A stretch of 15,446 nucleotides of DNA, taken from contig JAZRZR010000003.1 in the NCBI GenBank assembly GCA_045601525.1, forward strand, positions 1 to 15,446, written 5' to 3'. The stretch is from SIG565 sp045601525. Lineage in GTDB: Bacteria; Bacillota; Clostridia; Oscillospirales; Acutalibacteraceae. The notes beneath the pieces are model-generated. The model did not search any database, was not told the origin of the DNA, and saw only the letters and a list, made by a program, of their open reading frames with translations. Every line of letters begins with the position of its first letter. The first letter of the stretch is position 1. The translations under genes and the position numbers were made by a program. Positions 6,254 through 13,745 of the stretch are shown here, one piece after another.

Positions 6254-7543
6254 ATGAAAAATTTATTTTGTTTTGTTAAAAAGTATATTTTTGTAATTTT
6301 GTTTTTAGCTTTTATTTTCTTTATGTTTGGGAATTATGTGTTTTCGGTTGTTTCTACAGGCATAGAGAAGCTATCGAGTTATAATACTGATGCAAATCAA
6401 AAAATTGAATATGTTGATAAATATTATGAGCTTAGTGCTAAATCCGAGAGCAAGGAAAGCCTTTCTTTGCTTAAGAGTCTTGAAAGCAAATGGCATAGGT
6501 TGACCAATGCGGCAACCTCGTCGTCAACATTTATGTCTTCGGATGTTTTTTTGAATGGCAATGCGTTGTTTTGTAGGTCAATCGGGATGAAGTATATTCC
6601 GGGAACAACCTTTACCAAACTTGAAGACGGAACGCTTACGTATATTGTAAATGATGACAATGTTGTCCAAAAAAAGAAAAGCATAGATGAAAAATTAAAA
6701 TATTTGAATGCGTTTTCCGAACTTCTAAAACAAGAGGGAGTGAGCATTGCTTATTTTAATGCTCCCAATAAGGATTATACTCTTGCGGCTTCCTGCCCGG
6801 TAGGGTTGCGACCAAAAGAATTATTTAACCTTAACCAATATGTGAATAATAAATTGGGTGCATACGGTATACCGTGTGTGGATATAATGGTGGGCGATAA
6901 TATAAGCGATAATGATTTGTTTTATAAAACAGACCATCATTGGAAAACTGAGTATGGCATATATGCCGCAAAGCAAATATGTGAATATTTCAACGAAACA
7001 CATAACTACAATATTGATACAAGCATATATGATAAAGAAAATTACCGTCAGGTAGTTTATAAAGATGTTTTGTTAGGTAGTATAGGAACAAATTCCACCA
7101 AAAGTTTTGTCAAGGCCGAGGATATGATAATTTATTATCCTGTCAATGATTCAAAGTACACCTTTTCAATTCCCAGTAAAAAAATTGATGAACAAGGTGA
7201 TTTTGATATATTTATAAATAAGACAAAACTTTCAGATAAATCTCAATGGCCGTTTAATGCTTATGCAACATATATTTACGCCAATTCTTCGTATGTGAGT
7301 ATCGAAAACACAAATATTGACGACAAGCATCGTGTTTTAGTTATAAAAGATTCTTTTGCGAATGTAGTAGTTCCGTATTTGGCTCAATCAATAGGTCGAA
7401 TAGATGTTTTAGATATAAGAGATAGTCAGACGGAGTATTTTAACGATAGCGTGCTTAAATTGATAAAAGAAAATCAATATGATGATATTATCTTTATTGC
7501 AAACGAGCCATTTGATATGAAATACCTTTTTGTTAAAGAGTGA
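6254..7543 (+). CDS. DHHW / AlgX-AlgJ-like SGNH-type protein, O-acetylation partner
   Basis: 429 residues. One N-terminal membrane helix (about 11-33) anchors an extracellular domain. The signature NDLFYKTDHHWKTEYGIYAA (220-239) holds the DHHW motif (D227, H228, H229, W230) that names the family, and VLVIKDSFANVVVPYL (361-376) supplies the likely catalytic Ser367. In the AlgX/AlgJ superfamily an Asp-His pair and a Ser carry out acetyl transfer to polysaccharide. It follows the MBOAT gene by 17 nt and has no promoter of its own, so the two form an operon and probably one exopolymer O-acetylation machine. Start ATG 6254, preceded by AAGGGA, is preferred to the GTG at 6239. The substrate is unknown, and esterase activity rather than transferase is possible. 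Confidence 0.88.
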   Translation: MKNLFCFVKKYIFVILFLAFIFFMFGNYVFSVVSTGIEKLSSYNTDANQKIEYVDKYYELSAKSESKESLSLLKSLESKWHRLTNAATSSSTFMSSDVFLNGNALFCRSIGMKYIPGTTFTKLEDGTLTYIVNDDNVVQKKKSIDEKLKYLNAFSELLKQEGVSIAYFNAPNKDYTLAASCPVGLRPKELFNLNQYVNNKLGAYGIPCVDIMVGDNISDNDLFYKTDHHWKTEYGIYAAKQICEYFNETHNYNIDTSIYDKENYRQVVYKDVLLGSIGTNSTKSFVKAEDMIIYYPVNDSKYTFSIPSKKIDEQGDFDIFINKTKLSDKSQWPFNAYATYIYANSSYVSIENTNIDDKHRVLVIKDSFANVVVPYLAQSIGRIDVLDIRDSQTEYFNDSVLKLIKENQYDDIIFIANEPFDMKYLFVKE

Positions 7544-7547
7544 TAAA

Positions 7548-7582
7548 AACAAAAACGCCCATTTCTATGGGTGTTTTTGTTG
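7548..7582 (+). terminator. intrinsic terminator of the acyltransferase operon
   Basis: Stem AACAAAAACGCCCAT (7548-7562) / ATGGGTGTTTTTGTT (7567-7581) with one G-T pair and loop TTCT, followed by a T/G-rich run. It starts 5 nt after the DHHW stop codon. Confidence 0.85.
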
Positions 7583-7641
7583 TGTGTTTTTAGTGAAATG
7601 GTCTTGTTTAGTCTTTGATATACCGCAAAGGAGAAATTGGT

Positions 7642-8100
7642 ATGCACAAAATTCTTTTTGTCTGCCTTGGGAATATTTGCCGTAGCCCGATGGCCGAGTT
7701 TATTATGAAGCAAATGGTTAAGGAGCAGGGTATGGAGAATGACTTTTATATTGAATCCGCGGCCACCTCATACGAGGAGGTTGGCAACCCTGTTTATCCA
7801 CCCGCGAGGGCGGTATTGGAAAGGCGAGGCATTAACTGCGAGCATAAACGAGCCCGCAAAATAACGGCAGCCGATTATGATAAATTCGATTATATTGTTT
7901 GTATGGATAACTCTAATTTTAGGAATCTAAAGTCCTTCTTCCCGAATGATAATGGGCAAAAGATTTCAAAGATTATGTCCTTTGCGGGAAGTGAGCGTGA
8001 TGTTGCTGACCCGTGGTACACCAGAGATTTTACCACCACCGAAAACGACATAGTAGAGGGGCTGAATGCTTTTCTTAAAACAATAAAAGACAAGGGTTGA
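7642..8100 (+). CDS. low-molecular-weight protein tyrosine phosphatase
   Basis: 152 residues, the usual size. The P-loop is VCLGNICRSPMAE (7-19), with nucleophile Cys8 and Arg14 in the CX5R motif. The general acid lies in ADPWY (122-126), Asp123. The position that is Thr in the protein-arginine phosphatase YwlE (CTGNTCRS) is Ile12 here, as in tyrosine-specific members, so tyrosine specificity is favoured. In Gram-positive bacteria such enzymes often oppose BY-kinases that control capsule or exopolysaccharide export, which would suit the O-acetylation genes just upstream, though a terminator lies between them. Start ATG 7642 has AAGGAGA 8 nt upstream; extending the frame to the TTG at 7615 would run past this site. 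Confidence 0.95.
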   Translation: MHKILFVCLGNICRSPMAEFIMKQMVKEQGMENDFYIESAATSYEEVGNPVYPPARAVLERRGINCEHKRARKITAADYDKFDYIVCMDNSNFRNLKSFFPNDNGQKISKIMSFAGSERDVADPWYTRDFTTTENDIVEGLNAFLKTIKDKG

Positions 8101-8124
8101 CGAAAGCTCACCCTTGTCTTTTTT
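8085..8124. terminator. bidirectional terminator between convergent genes
   Basis: Stem AAAGACAAGGG (8086-8096) / CCCTTGTCTTT (8111-8121), extended by TGA/TCA, with T6 on the plus strand and a T-rich run on the minus strand. It overlaps the stop codon of the phosphatase and sits 2 nt from that of the TspO gene. Confidence 0.85.
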
Positions 8125-8125
8125 G

Positions 8126-8602
8126 TTACCTATTCAACCACCAAATAGCAAAATTAAGATATCCCGCAAAGCTAACCCAAAAAGCGTAAGGAATTTGCAG
8201 ATATGCGGCGAGGGAAGAAATTCGGTGATATTTTACAATCGTTCGTATAATCAAGAAAAGCAAAACGAGCAGCCAAATAAAGCTTATTAAAAACGCTCGC
8301 GCATTAAAGAAAATTATGCTCCAGAAAAAGTTAAAAAACAAGCTTAGAGCATAGGTGTACAGCGCCGACCTTTTTTCGCTCATAGACGCAAAACGGTCAT
8401 TGTAAATGATGGCTGCACTGATGCCCATTAAAACAAACAAAACAGTCCAAACAACAGGGAATAAAAAGGATGGAGGAGATAAGGGCGGCTTGATAATTTG
8501 ACCGTATAAATTCATATTGCCCATAGTCAGTAGTGCCGACAGTCCGCCAACAGCCAAGGCTATTAAAATAGATATTATATAGGTTTTAACTTTGCTTTTC
8601 AT
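8126..8602 (-). CDS. TspO/MBR family membrane protein
   Basis: 158 residues, the usual length, with five membrane helices. Signatures: IKPPLSPPSFLFPVVWTVLF (37-56), matching the family PPxxPPxxxFxxVWxxLY motif, LSLFFNFFWSIIFF in the middle, and IPYAFWVSFAGYLNFAIWWL near the end. TspO proteins bind porphyrins, cholesterol-like ligands or other hydrophobic molecules, and in bacteria are linked to tetrapyrrole and stress responses; the native ligand here is unknown. Start ATG 8602 follows AAGGGGTG by 5 nt on the minus strand. A longer reading from 8728 would add 42 residues with no ribosome site and cross the next promoter. Confidence 0.93.
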   Translation of the reverse strand: MKSKVKTYIISILIALAVGGLSALLTMGNMNLYGQIIKPPLSPPSFLFPVVWTVLFVLMGISAAIIYNDRFASMSEKRSALYTYALSLFFNFFWSIIFFNARAFLISFIWLLVLLFLIIRTIVKYHRISSLAAYLQIPYAFWVSFAGYLNFAIWWLNR

Positions 8603-8721
8603 AAAAACACCCCTTATGTAAAAAAGATATGAAAAGGGTAATAAAAATATATTTTGTCCGCGAGTAATATTTTTCTCGAAATTACATAAAATCAATATAT
8701 AATCTTCTCGTAAATACAAGG
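8603..8721. other. divergent intergenic stretch, no gene seen
   Basis: AT-rich spacer between the TspO start and the T-box promoter. It holds a weak small stem CGAG/CTCG (8661-8678). I could not place a convincing minus-strand promoter for the TspO gene; TTGATT on the minus strand near 8696 lacks a good -10. Confidence 0.4.
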
Positions 8722-8750
8722 TTGACAAAATAAATTTTTGTTGTTATAAT
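8722..8750 (+). promoter_or_regulatory. consensus sigma-A promoter of the T-box operon
   Basis: TTGACA (8722-8727), exactly 17 nt, TATAAT (8745-8750), with an upstream TG. Both hexamers are perfect. The expected start near 8757 coincides with the first helix of the T-box leader. Confidence 0.9.
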
Positions 8751-8755
8751 GTGTA

Positions 8756-8974
8756 ACGGAGACTCGGCTTTTGTGGAAAGTCTGTCAGGGAGAACGCGTC
8801 GGCGACTGAAAGCGTGTTTGAGATGAGTAGTAAGCTTGGGAACACTCCGTGCAAGGCCCTTAAATTTAATATTAAAAAGAGGATACATTTTTTGTATCAA
8901 TGCGGGTGGCACCGCGGGTTAATTTTATTTACTCGTCCCGGGAATATTATATATTCCTCGGGGCTTATTTTTTT
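8756..8974 (+). promoter_or_regulatory. T-box riboswitch leader, probably tRNA-Asn responsive
   Basis: The T-box core TGGCACCGCGGG lies at 8907-8918. The bulge base C8910 in TGGCACC should pair with discriminator G73, which fits tRNA-Asn, Asp and Glu. Stem I can be built as ACGGAG (8756-8761) with CTCCGT (8845-8850), then GGCTT (8766-8770) with AAGCT (8832-8836), and a distal part with AGGGAG (8787-8792) and loop GGCGACTGAAA (8801-8811) over ACGC/GCGT. The internal loop between the lower helices has AAC A on its 3' strand, so AAC (8841-8843, Asn) is the candidate specifier. A stem III GATACA/TGTATC (8882-8898) precedes the antiterminator. Uncharged tRNA would prevent the terminator and raise expression of the amidotransferase operon. 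The element is certain; the specifier is an inference. Confidence 0.92.
8935..8974 (+). terminator. T-box regulated terminator
   Basis: Stem GTCCCGGGAATAT (8935-8947) / ATATTCC-T-CGGGGC (8951-8964) with one bulged T, followed by TTATTTTTTT. Its left arm, GTCCCG, competes for the CGGG of the T-box antiterminator. Confidence 0.85.
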
Positions 8975-9003
8975 GTGAAAACACTTTATCGGAGGAGATA
9001 AAT

Positions 9004-11076
9004 ATGTATAGGACACTGTATTGTAACGACATACGCGATGCGCATATTAACAAGACCGTTTCACTTGCGGGTTGGGTTGATGTTGTGCGTGACCACGGCG
9101 GCGTTATATTCATTGACCTGCGTGATTACACAGGCGTAACACAGGTGGTAGTTCATAATGAAGATTTGCTTCAGGGAGTAAACCGTGAAACAGTAATTTC
9201 GGTTACGGGTGTTGTAAGAAAGCGTGACCTTGAGACAGTTAATAATAAGATTGCAACAGGTGAGGTAGAGCTTGTTGCCGATACACTTGAGGTACTCGGC
9301 AAGAGCCAAAATATGCTTCCCTTTGAGGTTAGAAGCTCTCGTTCAAGCAAGGATGAGCTTCGCCTTAAATACCGTTATTTAGACCTTCGAAATCCTAAAA
9401 ACCACGAAAACCTTGTTATTCGTTCAAAGATTATCCGCCATTTGCGTAATAAGATGGAGGAGAAGGGCTTTTTAGATATGCAAACACCGATTCTCACAGC
9501 ATCTTCGCCCGAGGGTGCGCGTGACTTTTTGGTGCCGAGCCGTAAGCATCCCGGCAAGTTCTATGCCTTGCCTCAAGCCCCTCAACAGTTCAAACAGCTG
9601 CTTATGGTTTCGGGTTTTGATAGATATTTCTAGGTAGCACCTTGCTTCCGTGATGAAGATGCCCGTGCTGACCGTTCACCGGGTGAATTCTATCAGTTAG
9701 ACTTTGAGATGGCATTTGCTACACAAGAAGAGGTTCTTGAGGTTTGCGAGGATGTAATCTATGATACCTTCAAAACCTTCTCGGATAAAAAGGTGACCGA
9801 AAAGCCTTTCCGCCGTATAACCTTTGCCGAGGCAATGATGAAATATGGCTCTGATAAGCCCGACCTTAGAAACCCACTCATTATTTGTGACCTTTCGGAG
9901 TTTTTCAGTCGTGTTGATTTCCCCGCATTCAAGGGTAGGGAAGTTCGAGGCATTGTTGCCGATTGTAGCGGCAAATCAAATAAGTTTTTTGAGGATTCAT
10001 TAAAGTTTGCCACCTCGGCCGAGGTAGGCCTTGGCGGTCTTGGTTATATTACACTTAAAGAGGGCGCCTTTATTGGTCCTATCGCTAAATTCTTAAGTGA
10101 GGCTCAAAAGGCCGAAATTATTTCGCTCACAGGGGTTAAAGAGGGCGAAACCTTGTTCTTCATTTGCGATGATAAGAAAAACGATACTGAGAAAAAAGCC
10201 GGCCACATTCGCACATGGCTTGCTAAACCCGAGCAACTTGATTTAATAAAGAACGATGCTTTTGAGTTTTGCTTTGTAGTTGATTTCCCGATGTATGAAA
10301 ACGATGAGGAAACAGGGGAAACAATATTTACACATAACCCCTTCTCAATGCCGCAGGGTGGTATGGATGCTCTGCTTAATAAAGAGCCCAATGATGTTTT
10401 AGCATATCAGTATGACCTTGTTTGTAACGGTATTGAGTTGGCTTCGGGCGCTGTTCGTAACCACGATATTGATATAATGAAAAAAGCATTTGAAATTGCA
10501 GGCTATGATGAGCAAGAGTTAAAGTCACGCTTTAATGCGCTCTACACCGCCTTCCAGTACGGCGCACCGCCTCACGCAGGTATGGCGCCGGGTATTGACC
10601 GTATGGTAATGCTTTTAACCGATGAAGAAAAAATTCTCGATGTAATCGCCTTCCCCTTAAACGGCAATGCTCAAGATTTGCTTCTCGGTGCCCCAAGTTT
10701 CGTTTCAAATCAACAGCTTGAAGATGTTCATTTGCTTGGCAATAATAATGTTGCGGCAAACCGAGCCGCTTCAGGCACTTCCCAAAAATCAATGAGCAAG
10801 CGCTCAACCTTTGATTCGGCTCAGCAGTTGAACCAAATCGCATTAAGTGAGGAAGAGGATAACGCAATGCAGGCTATATTCAAAAATATGGCTGCCGATG
10901 AAAAGAAATTAGCCGAAATAGATACTGAAAATGTTGAAGAAATGGTACATGTTATGCCTATGACAAATGTTCTCCGTGAGGACCTTCGCAAACAGCCCTT
11001 CACCCGTGAGGAATTGCTTGAGGGCGCTCCCGAGCGCAGCGAGGATAGTTGGCAGGTACCAAGACTTGTAAAGTGA
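9004..11076 (+). pseudogene. aspS: aspartyl-tRNA synthetase fused to GatC, interrupted by one in-frame TAG
   Basis: 690 codons, against about 590 for AspRS alone. Residues 1 to about 575 are bacterial AspRS: OB-fold anticodon domain (GWVDVVRDHGGVIFIDLRD), class II motif 2 around CFRDEDARADRSPGEFYQLD, GAD insertion domain, and motif 3 GAPPHAGMAPGIDRMVMLL (about 520-538). Residues about 602-690 match a whole GatC: LNQIALSEEE, AEIDTENVEEMVHV, TNVLRED, then EGAPERSEDSWQVPRLV. His31 in RDHGG matches the residue reported for non-discriminating AspRS. TAG at 9631-9633 (codon 210) replaces the near-invariant Gln of FDRYFQ just before motif 2; reading frame and conserved sequence continue intact after it. 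Without readthrough only an inactive 209-residue fragment is made, and no ribosome site restarts at the internal ATG 9709. Start ATG 9004 has GGAGGAG upstream. Confidence 0.92.
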
Positions 11077-11086
11077 GGTGTGTTAT

Positions 11087-12259
11087 ATGAAATACTATGC
11101 AACAAAAATTTCCGATAAGGGCAATATTGCCGTTGACGATACAATTCTTGTAAAGGGCTACGAAACCACTGCGGGCTCTCGCATTTTAGAGGGTTACAAA
11201 CCTCTTTTCAGCGCCGAAGCCGTAACACGCCTCGAGGATAAAGGCTATGTTATTTCGGGCAAAACAAATGTTGGCGAATTTGGTCTTGATTTAGTCGGCG
11301 AATTTTCCTATTATGGCGAAACCGACGAAATATTGAAAGGTGCCGCTGCCGAACTCGTAAGGTCGGGTGAGGTCGAGGCTGCCTTGGCAGTTGATGTAAA
11401 CGGCGCACCCCGCCGTGCCGCCGCACTTTCGGGTGTTGATTTCCTTAAGGCTACCTATGGCACAGTTTCACGATATGGTGTGGTTTCCACTGCTGCCTCG
11501 GGTGAGCAAATAGGCGTATATGCTAAAGGTGCTAAGAAAATTGCCGAGATTATGTCGGTGATTTCGGGTCACGATTCAAAGGACGGCACAAGTTTGCCTA
11601 CTGAGAACTATGATTATACACCCAAAAACCCCGCAGGCAAAAAGGTTTGCTTAATTAAAGAACTGTATGTACTTGCCGATAAAGAAACCAAGGCAAAAAT
11701 TGATTACGCAATAACAAGATTAGCCGCTTCGGGCGTTAGCGTTTCGGAGATTTCGCTTGATATTTTCGATTCCGCCAATACCGCATGGCAAATTCTTATG
11801 ACAGCCGAAACCTGTAACAACATTTCCCGTTATGATGGTGTTAAGTTCGGCCACCGCGCAAAAGAGTATAGAAATATTGATGAACTCTATGTAAATTCAA
11901 GAACCGAGGGCTTCAATTTCCTTACAAAATCGGTAATTCTTTACGGTAGTGATGTTTTGTCCAAAAATAGATACAAAGATTGTTATGATAAGTCTTTAAG
12001 AGTGCGCCGTGTAATTGCCGATGAAATGAAAAAACTCTTCGAGAAATACGATGCGGTGTTAACTCCCGTTTGCTATAAAGCAGAATTTACCAAATACGAT
12101 ATTATGAACTCATTTGAACTCACCTATAAACAAAGCGTTTTCACAAGTGTTGCCAATCTTGTGGGACTTCCCGCAATGGTTAGCGGTGGCGTTCAGTTTA
12201 TCGGAAAACAGTTCAGCGAGGCTCAACTTTTAGGTTTGGCCGAAAGTATAGAAGGGTAG
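11087..12259 (+). CDS. gatA: GatA-like amidase-fold protein lacking the catalytic triad
   Basis: 390 residues, against about 485 for GatA. Homology is clear along its length: VKGYETTAGSRILEGY (22-37), YVISGKTNVGEFG (54-66), ATYGTVSRYGVVSTAASGEQIG (122-143), SRYDGVKFGHRAKEY in the middle, and LVGLPA...GVQFIGKQF near the end. The residues that make GatA a glutaminase are gone. The Lys of IKDN is Asp17 in AVDD, the PGGSSGGS loop with the cis-Ser is deleted (EILKGAAAE, 81-89), and the nucleophile Ser of DTGGSIRQPA is Ala107 in DVNGAPRRAA. About 60 N-terminal residues are also missing. It sits between AspRS-GatC (10 nt gap) and GatB (11 nt gap). It may keep a structural role in the GatCAB complex or be decaying; the frame is intact. 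Start ATG 11087 with GAGGTG upstream; the stop is TAG, followed by GAG GAG TAA. Confidence 0.88.
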   Translation: MKYYATKISDKGNIAVDDTILVKGYETTAGSRILEGYKPLFSAEAVTRLEDKGYVISGKTNVGEFGLDLVGEFSYYGETDEILKGAAAELVRSGEVEAALAVDVNGAPRRAAALSGVDFLKATYGTVSRYGVVSTAASGEQIGVYAKGAKKIAEIMSVISGHDSKDGTSLPTENYDYTPKNPAGKKVCLIKELYVLADKETKAKIDYAITRLAASGVSVSEISLDIFDSANTAWQILMTAETCNNISRYDGVKFGHRAKEYRNIDELYVNSRTEGFNFLTKSVILYGSDVLSKNRYKDCYDKSLRVRRVIADEMKKLFEKYDAVLTPVCYKAEFTKYDIMNSFELTYKQSVFTSVANLVGLPAMVSGGVQFIGKQFSEAQLLGLAESIEG

Positions 12260-12270
12260 GAGGAGTAATA

Positions 12271-13695
12271 ATGAAATACGAAATAGTTATTGGTCTTGAA
12301 ACCCACGTGGAGCTTGACACTAATTCTAAAATTTTCTGCTCTTGCGGCGGTCACTCCTCGGCAAAAGAGGCTAACGATTGCGTTTGCCCCGCTTGTAGCG
12401 GTATGCCGGGAATGCTCCCTGTAATGAATAAGCGTGTTGTTGAACTTGCAGTAACCGCGGGTCTTATGCTAAACTGCAATATCAACCGCTATACCACCTT
12501 TGATAAGAAAAACTACTACTATCCCGATTTGCCCTGTGCATATCAGATTACACAACTCAACCACCCGATTTGTGCCGATGGCTGTGTTACGGTGAAAACC
12601 GCCGAGGGTAATCGAGATATTAGAATTAAACAAATTCACATGGAGGAGGACGCCGGTAAACTTGTCCACGGCGGCAAATATTCCTACGTTGACTTTAACC
12701 GCACAAGCGTACCCCTTATTGAGATTGTAACCCAACCCGATTTTCGTAGTGCCGAAGAGGTTTTGGCTTATTTAACCAAACTAAAATCTACTTTCCGCTC
12801 GGCAGGTATTTCCGAGTGTGAAGAGGGCGCAATGCGTTGCGATGTTAATATCTCGGTGCGCGAAGAGGGTAGCGAAAAATTCGGTGTTCGTACCGAAATT
12901 AAAAATATGAGTTCATTTGAGGCAATTGATAAGGCAATTCGCTATGAGGCGCAACGCCATATTGATGCCTTGGAGTTTGAAACCGAGGAGCTTGTTCAGG
13001 AAACCCGCCGCTTTGATGAAGTCAGCGGTAAAACAATGGCAATGCGTAATAAGGAAACCGAGGCGGACTATCGTTATTTCCCCGATGCAAACCTTATGCC
13101 CATTGTTATTGATGATGAGTGGCTCGAGGCAATTAAGGCCGCAAAGCCCGAAGCCGTTGACGAAAAGGCTGAGGAGTATGCTGCACTTGGCATTTCCGAT
13201 AAGGAAATAGAACTTTTGCTTTCAAACCATAAGCTTTGTAATTTGCTTGATAGTATAATTGCTCTTGGCTGTAATGCCAAGGATGCTGCCGCTTGGCTAC
13301 TGACTGATACATTAGGTGTACTCCGCAAAGATGGTAAAACAATCGAGGATGCCACCTTTGGTGCAAAAGAACTTGCCGCAGTTATAAAGATGGTGGCAGA
13401 TGGCACAATCAACCGCCAAGCAGGTAAAAAGATTTTGATTGCTATGGTTGAACAGGGTGTTGACCCCGTTAAGTATTGTAAAGAACAAGGTCTTGATAAG
13501 AAGTTCGATGCCTCGGCAGTTGAAACTGTAATCAATTCGGTTATTGCCGAAAATCCCCAAGCCGTTGAGGATTTCAAAAACGGTAAGGAAAAGGCAAAAC
13601 AAGCTTTGTTTGGCGCTTGCATGAAGCAACTAAAGGGCGCAGGCGACCCTGCCGTAATAAAAACCCTCTTAGACCAAAAACTTTCAGCATTGTAA
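12271..13695 (+). CDS. gatB: Asp-tRNA(Asn)/Glu-tRNA(Gln) amidotransferase subunit B
   Basis: 474 residues, full length. GatB phosphorylates the mischarged aminoacyl-tRNA with ATP and completes amidation with ammonia delivered through a tunnel. Visible signatures: GLETHVEL (8-15) with His12, a zinc-type cysteine set (Cys23, 25, 39, 42) in FCSCGG...CPACSGMPG, QIHMEEDAGKLVH (121-133) with Glu125, DFNRTSVPLIEIVTQPD (141-157), RTEIKNMSSF (207-216) and ETEADYRYFPDANLMP (262-277). A complete C-terminal helical/YqeY-like tail runs to about 474 and contacts tRNA. Nothing essential appears missing, unlike its two upstream partners. It has a GGAGGAG ribosome site overlapping the end of the GatA-like gene, so translation is probably coupled. 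Because it is intact beside a dead GatA, it needs another ammonia source or a second GatA elsewhere in the genome. Confidence 0.97.
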   Translation: MKYEIVIGLETHVELDTNSKIFCSCGGHSSAKEANDCVCPACSGMPGMLPVMNKRVVELAVTAGLMLNCNINRYTTFDKKNYYYPDLPCAYQITQLNHPICADGCVTVKTAEGNRDIRIKQIHMEEDAGKLVHGGKYSYVDFNRTSVPLIEIVTQPDFRSAEEVLAYLTKLKSTFRSAGISECEEGAMRCDVNISVREEGSEKFGVRTEIKNMSSFEAIDKAIRYEAQRHIDALEFETEELVQETRRFDEVSGKTMAMRNKETEADYRYFPDANLMPIVIDDEWLEAIKAAKPEAVDEKAEEYAALGISDKEIELLLSNHKLCNLLDSIIALGCNAKDAAAWLLTDTLGVLRKDGKTIEDATFGAKELAAVIKMVADGTINRQAGKKILIAMVEQGVDPVKYCKEQGLDKKFDASAVETVINSVIAENPQAVEDFKNGKEKAKQALFGACMKQLKGAGDPAVIKTLLDQKLSAL

Positions 13696-13700
13696 TAAAT

Positions 13701-13733
13701 AATATGGGCGGCCATCGGTCGCCCATATTTTAT
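13701..13733 (+). terminator. hairpin between gatB and the asparaginase-like gene
   Basis: A 13-bp stem, AATATGGGCGGCC (13701-13713) / GGTCGCCCATATT (13717-13729), with loop ATC and a short TTAT tail. Its core CGGCCATCG is shared with the REP-like palindromes at 14809 and 15099. It may be a weak terminator, a processing site or a REP-family element, so the asparaginase-like gene may still be read through from the operon. Confidence 0.55.
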
Positions 13734-13745
13734 AAAAGGTGAACT

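Noticed and set aside
7642..8100. Protein-arginine phosphatase (YwlE type)
   Set aside because: The specificity-determining Thr of the P-loop is Ile here, as in tyrosine phosphatases, and no mcsB/clpC context is present.
8682..8912. Minus-strand open frame over the T-box leader
   Set aside because: The region is explained by the promoter and T-box structure on the plus strand.
9631..9633. Genome-wide reassignment of TAG to Gln
   Set aside because: One case only; TAG also lies at plausible ends of two other genes, and no suppressor tRNA is among the tRNAs seen. Suppression remains open but a code change is not supported.
9709..11076. Separate second gene starting at the internal ATG
   Set aside because: It continues the AspRS frame in the middle of conserved motif 2 context and has no ribosome site; it is the downstream part of the interrupted gene.
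10532..11144. Minus-strand open frames opposite the GatC domain
   Set aside because: Shadow frames over a well-conserved coding region, with no start signals.
13074..13715. Long minus-strand open frame of 213 codons opposite gatB
   Set aside because: Shadow of gatB codon usage; low-complexity Ser/Ala composition, no ribosome site, and gatB is intact on the other strand.
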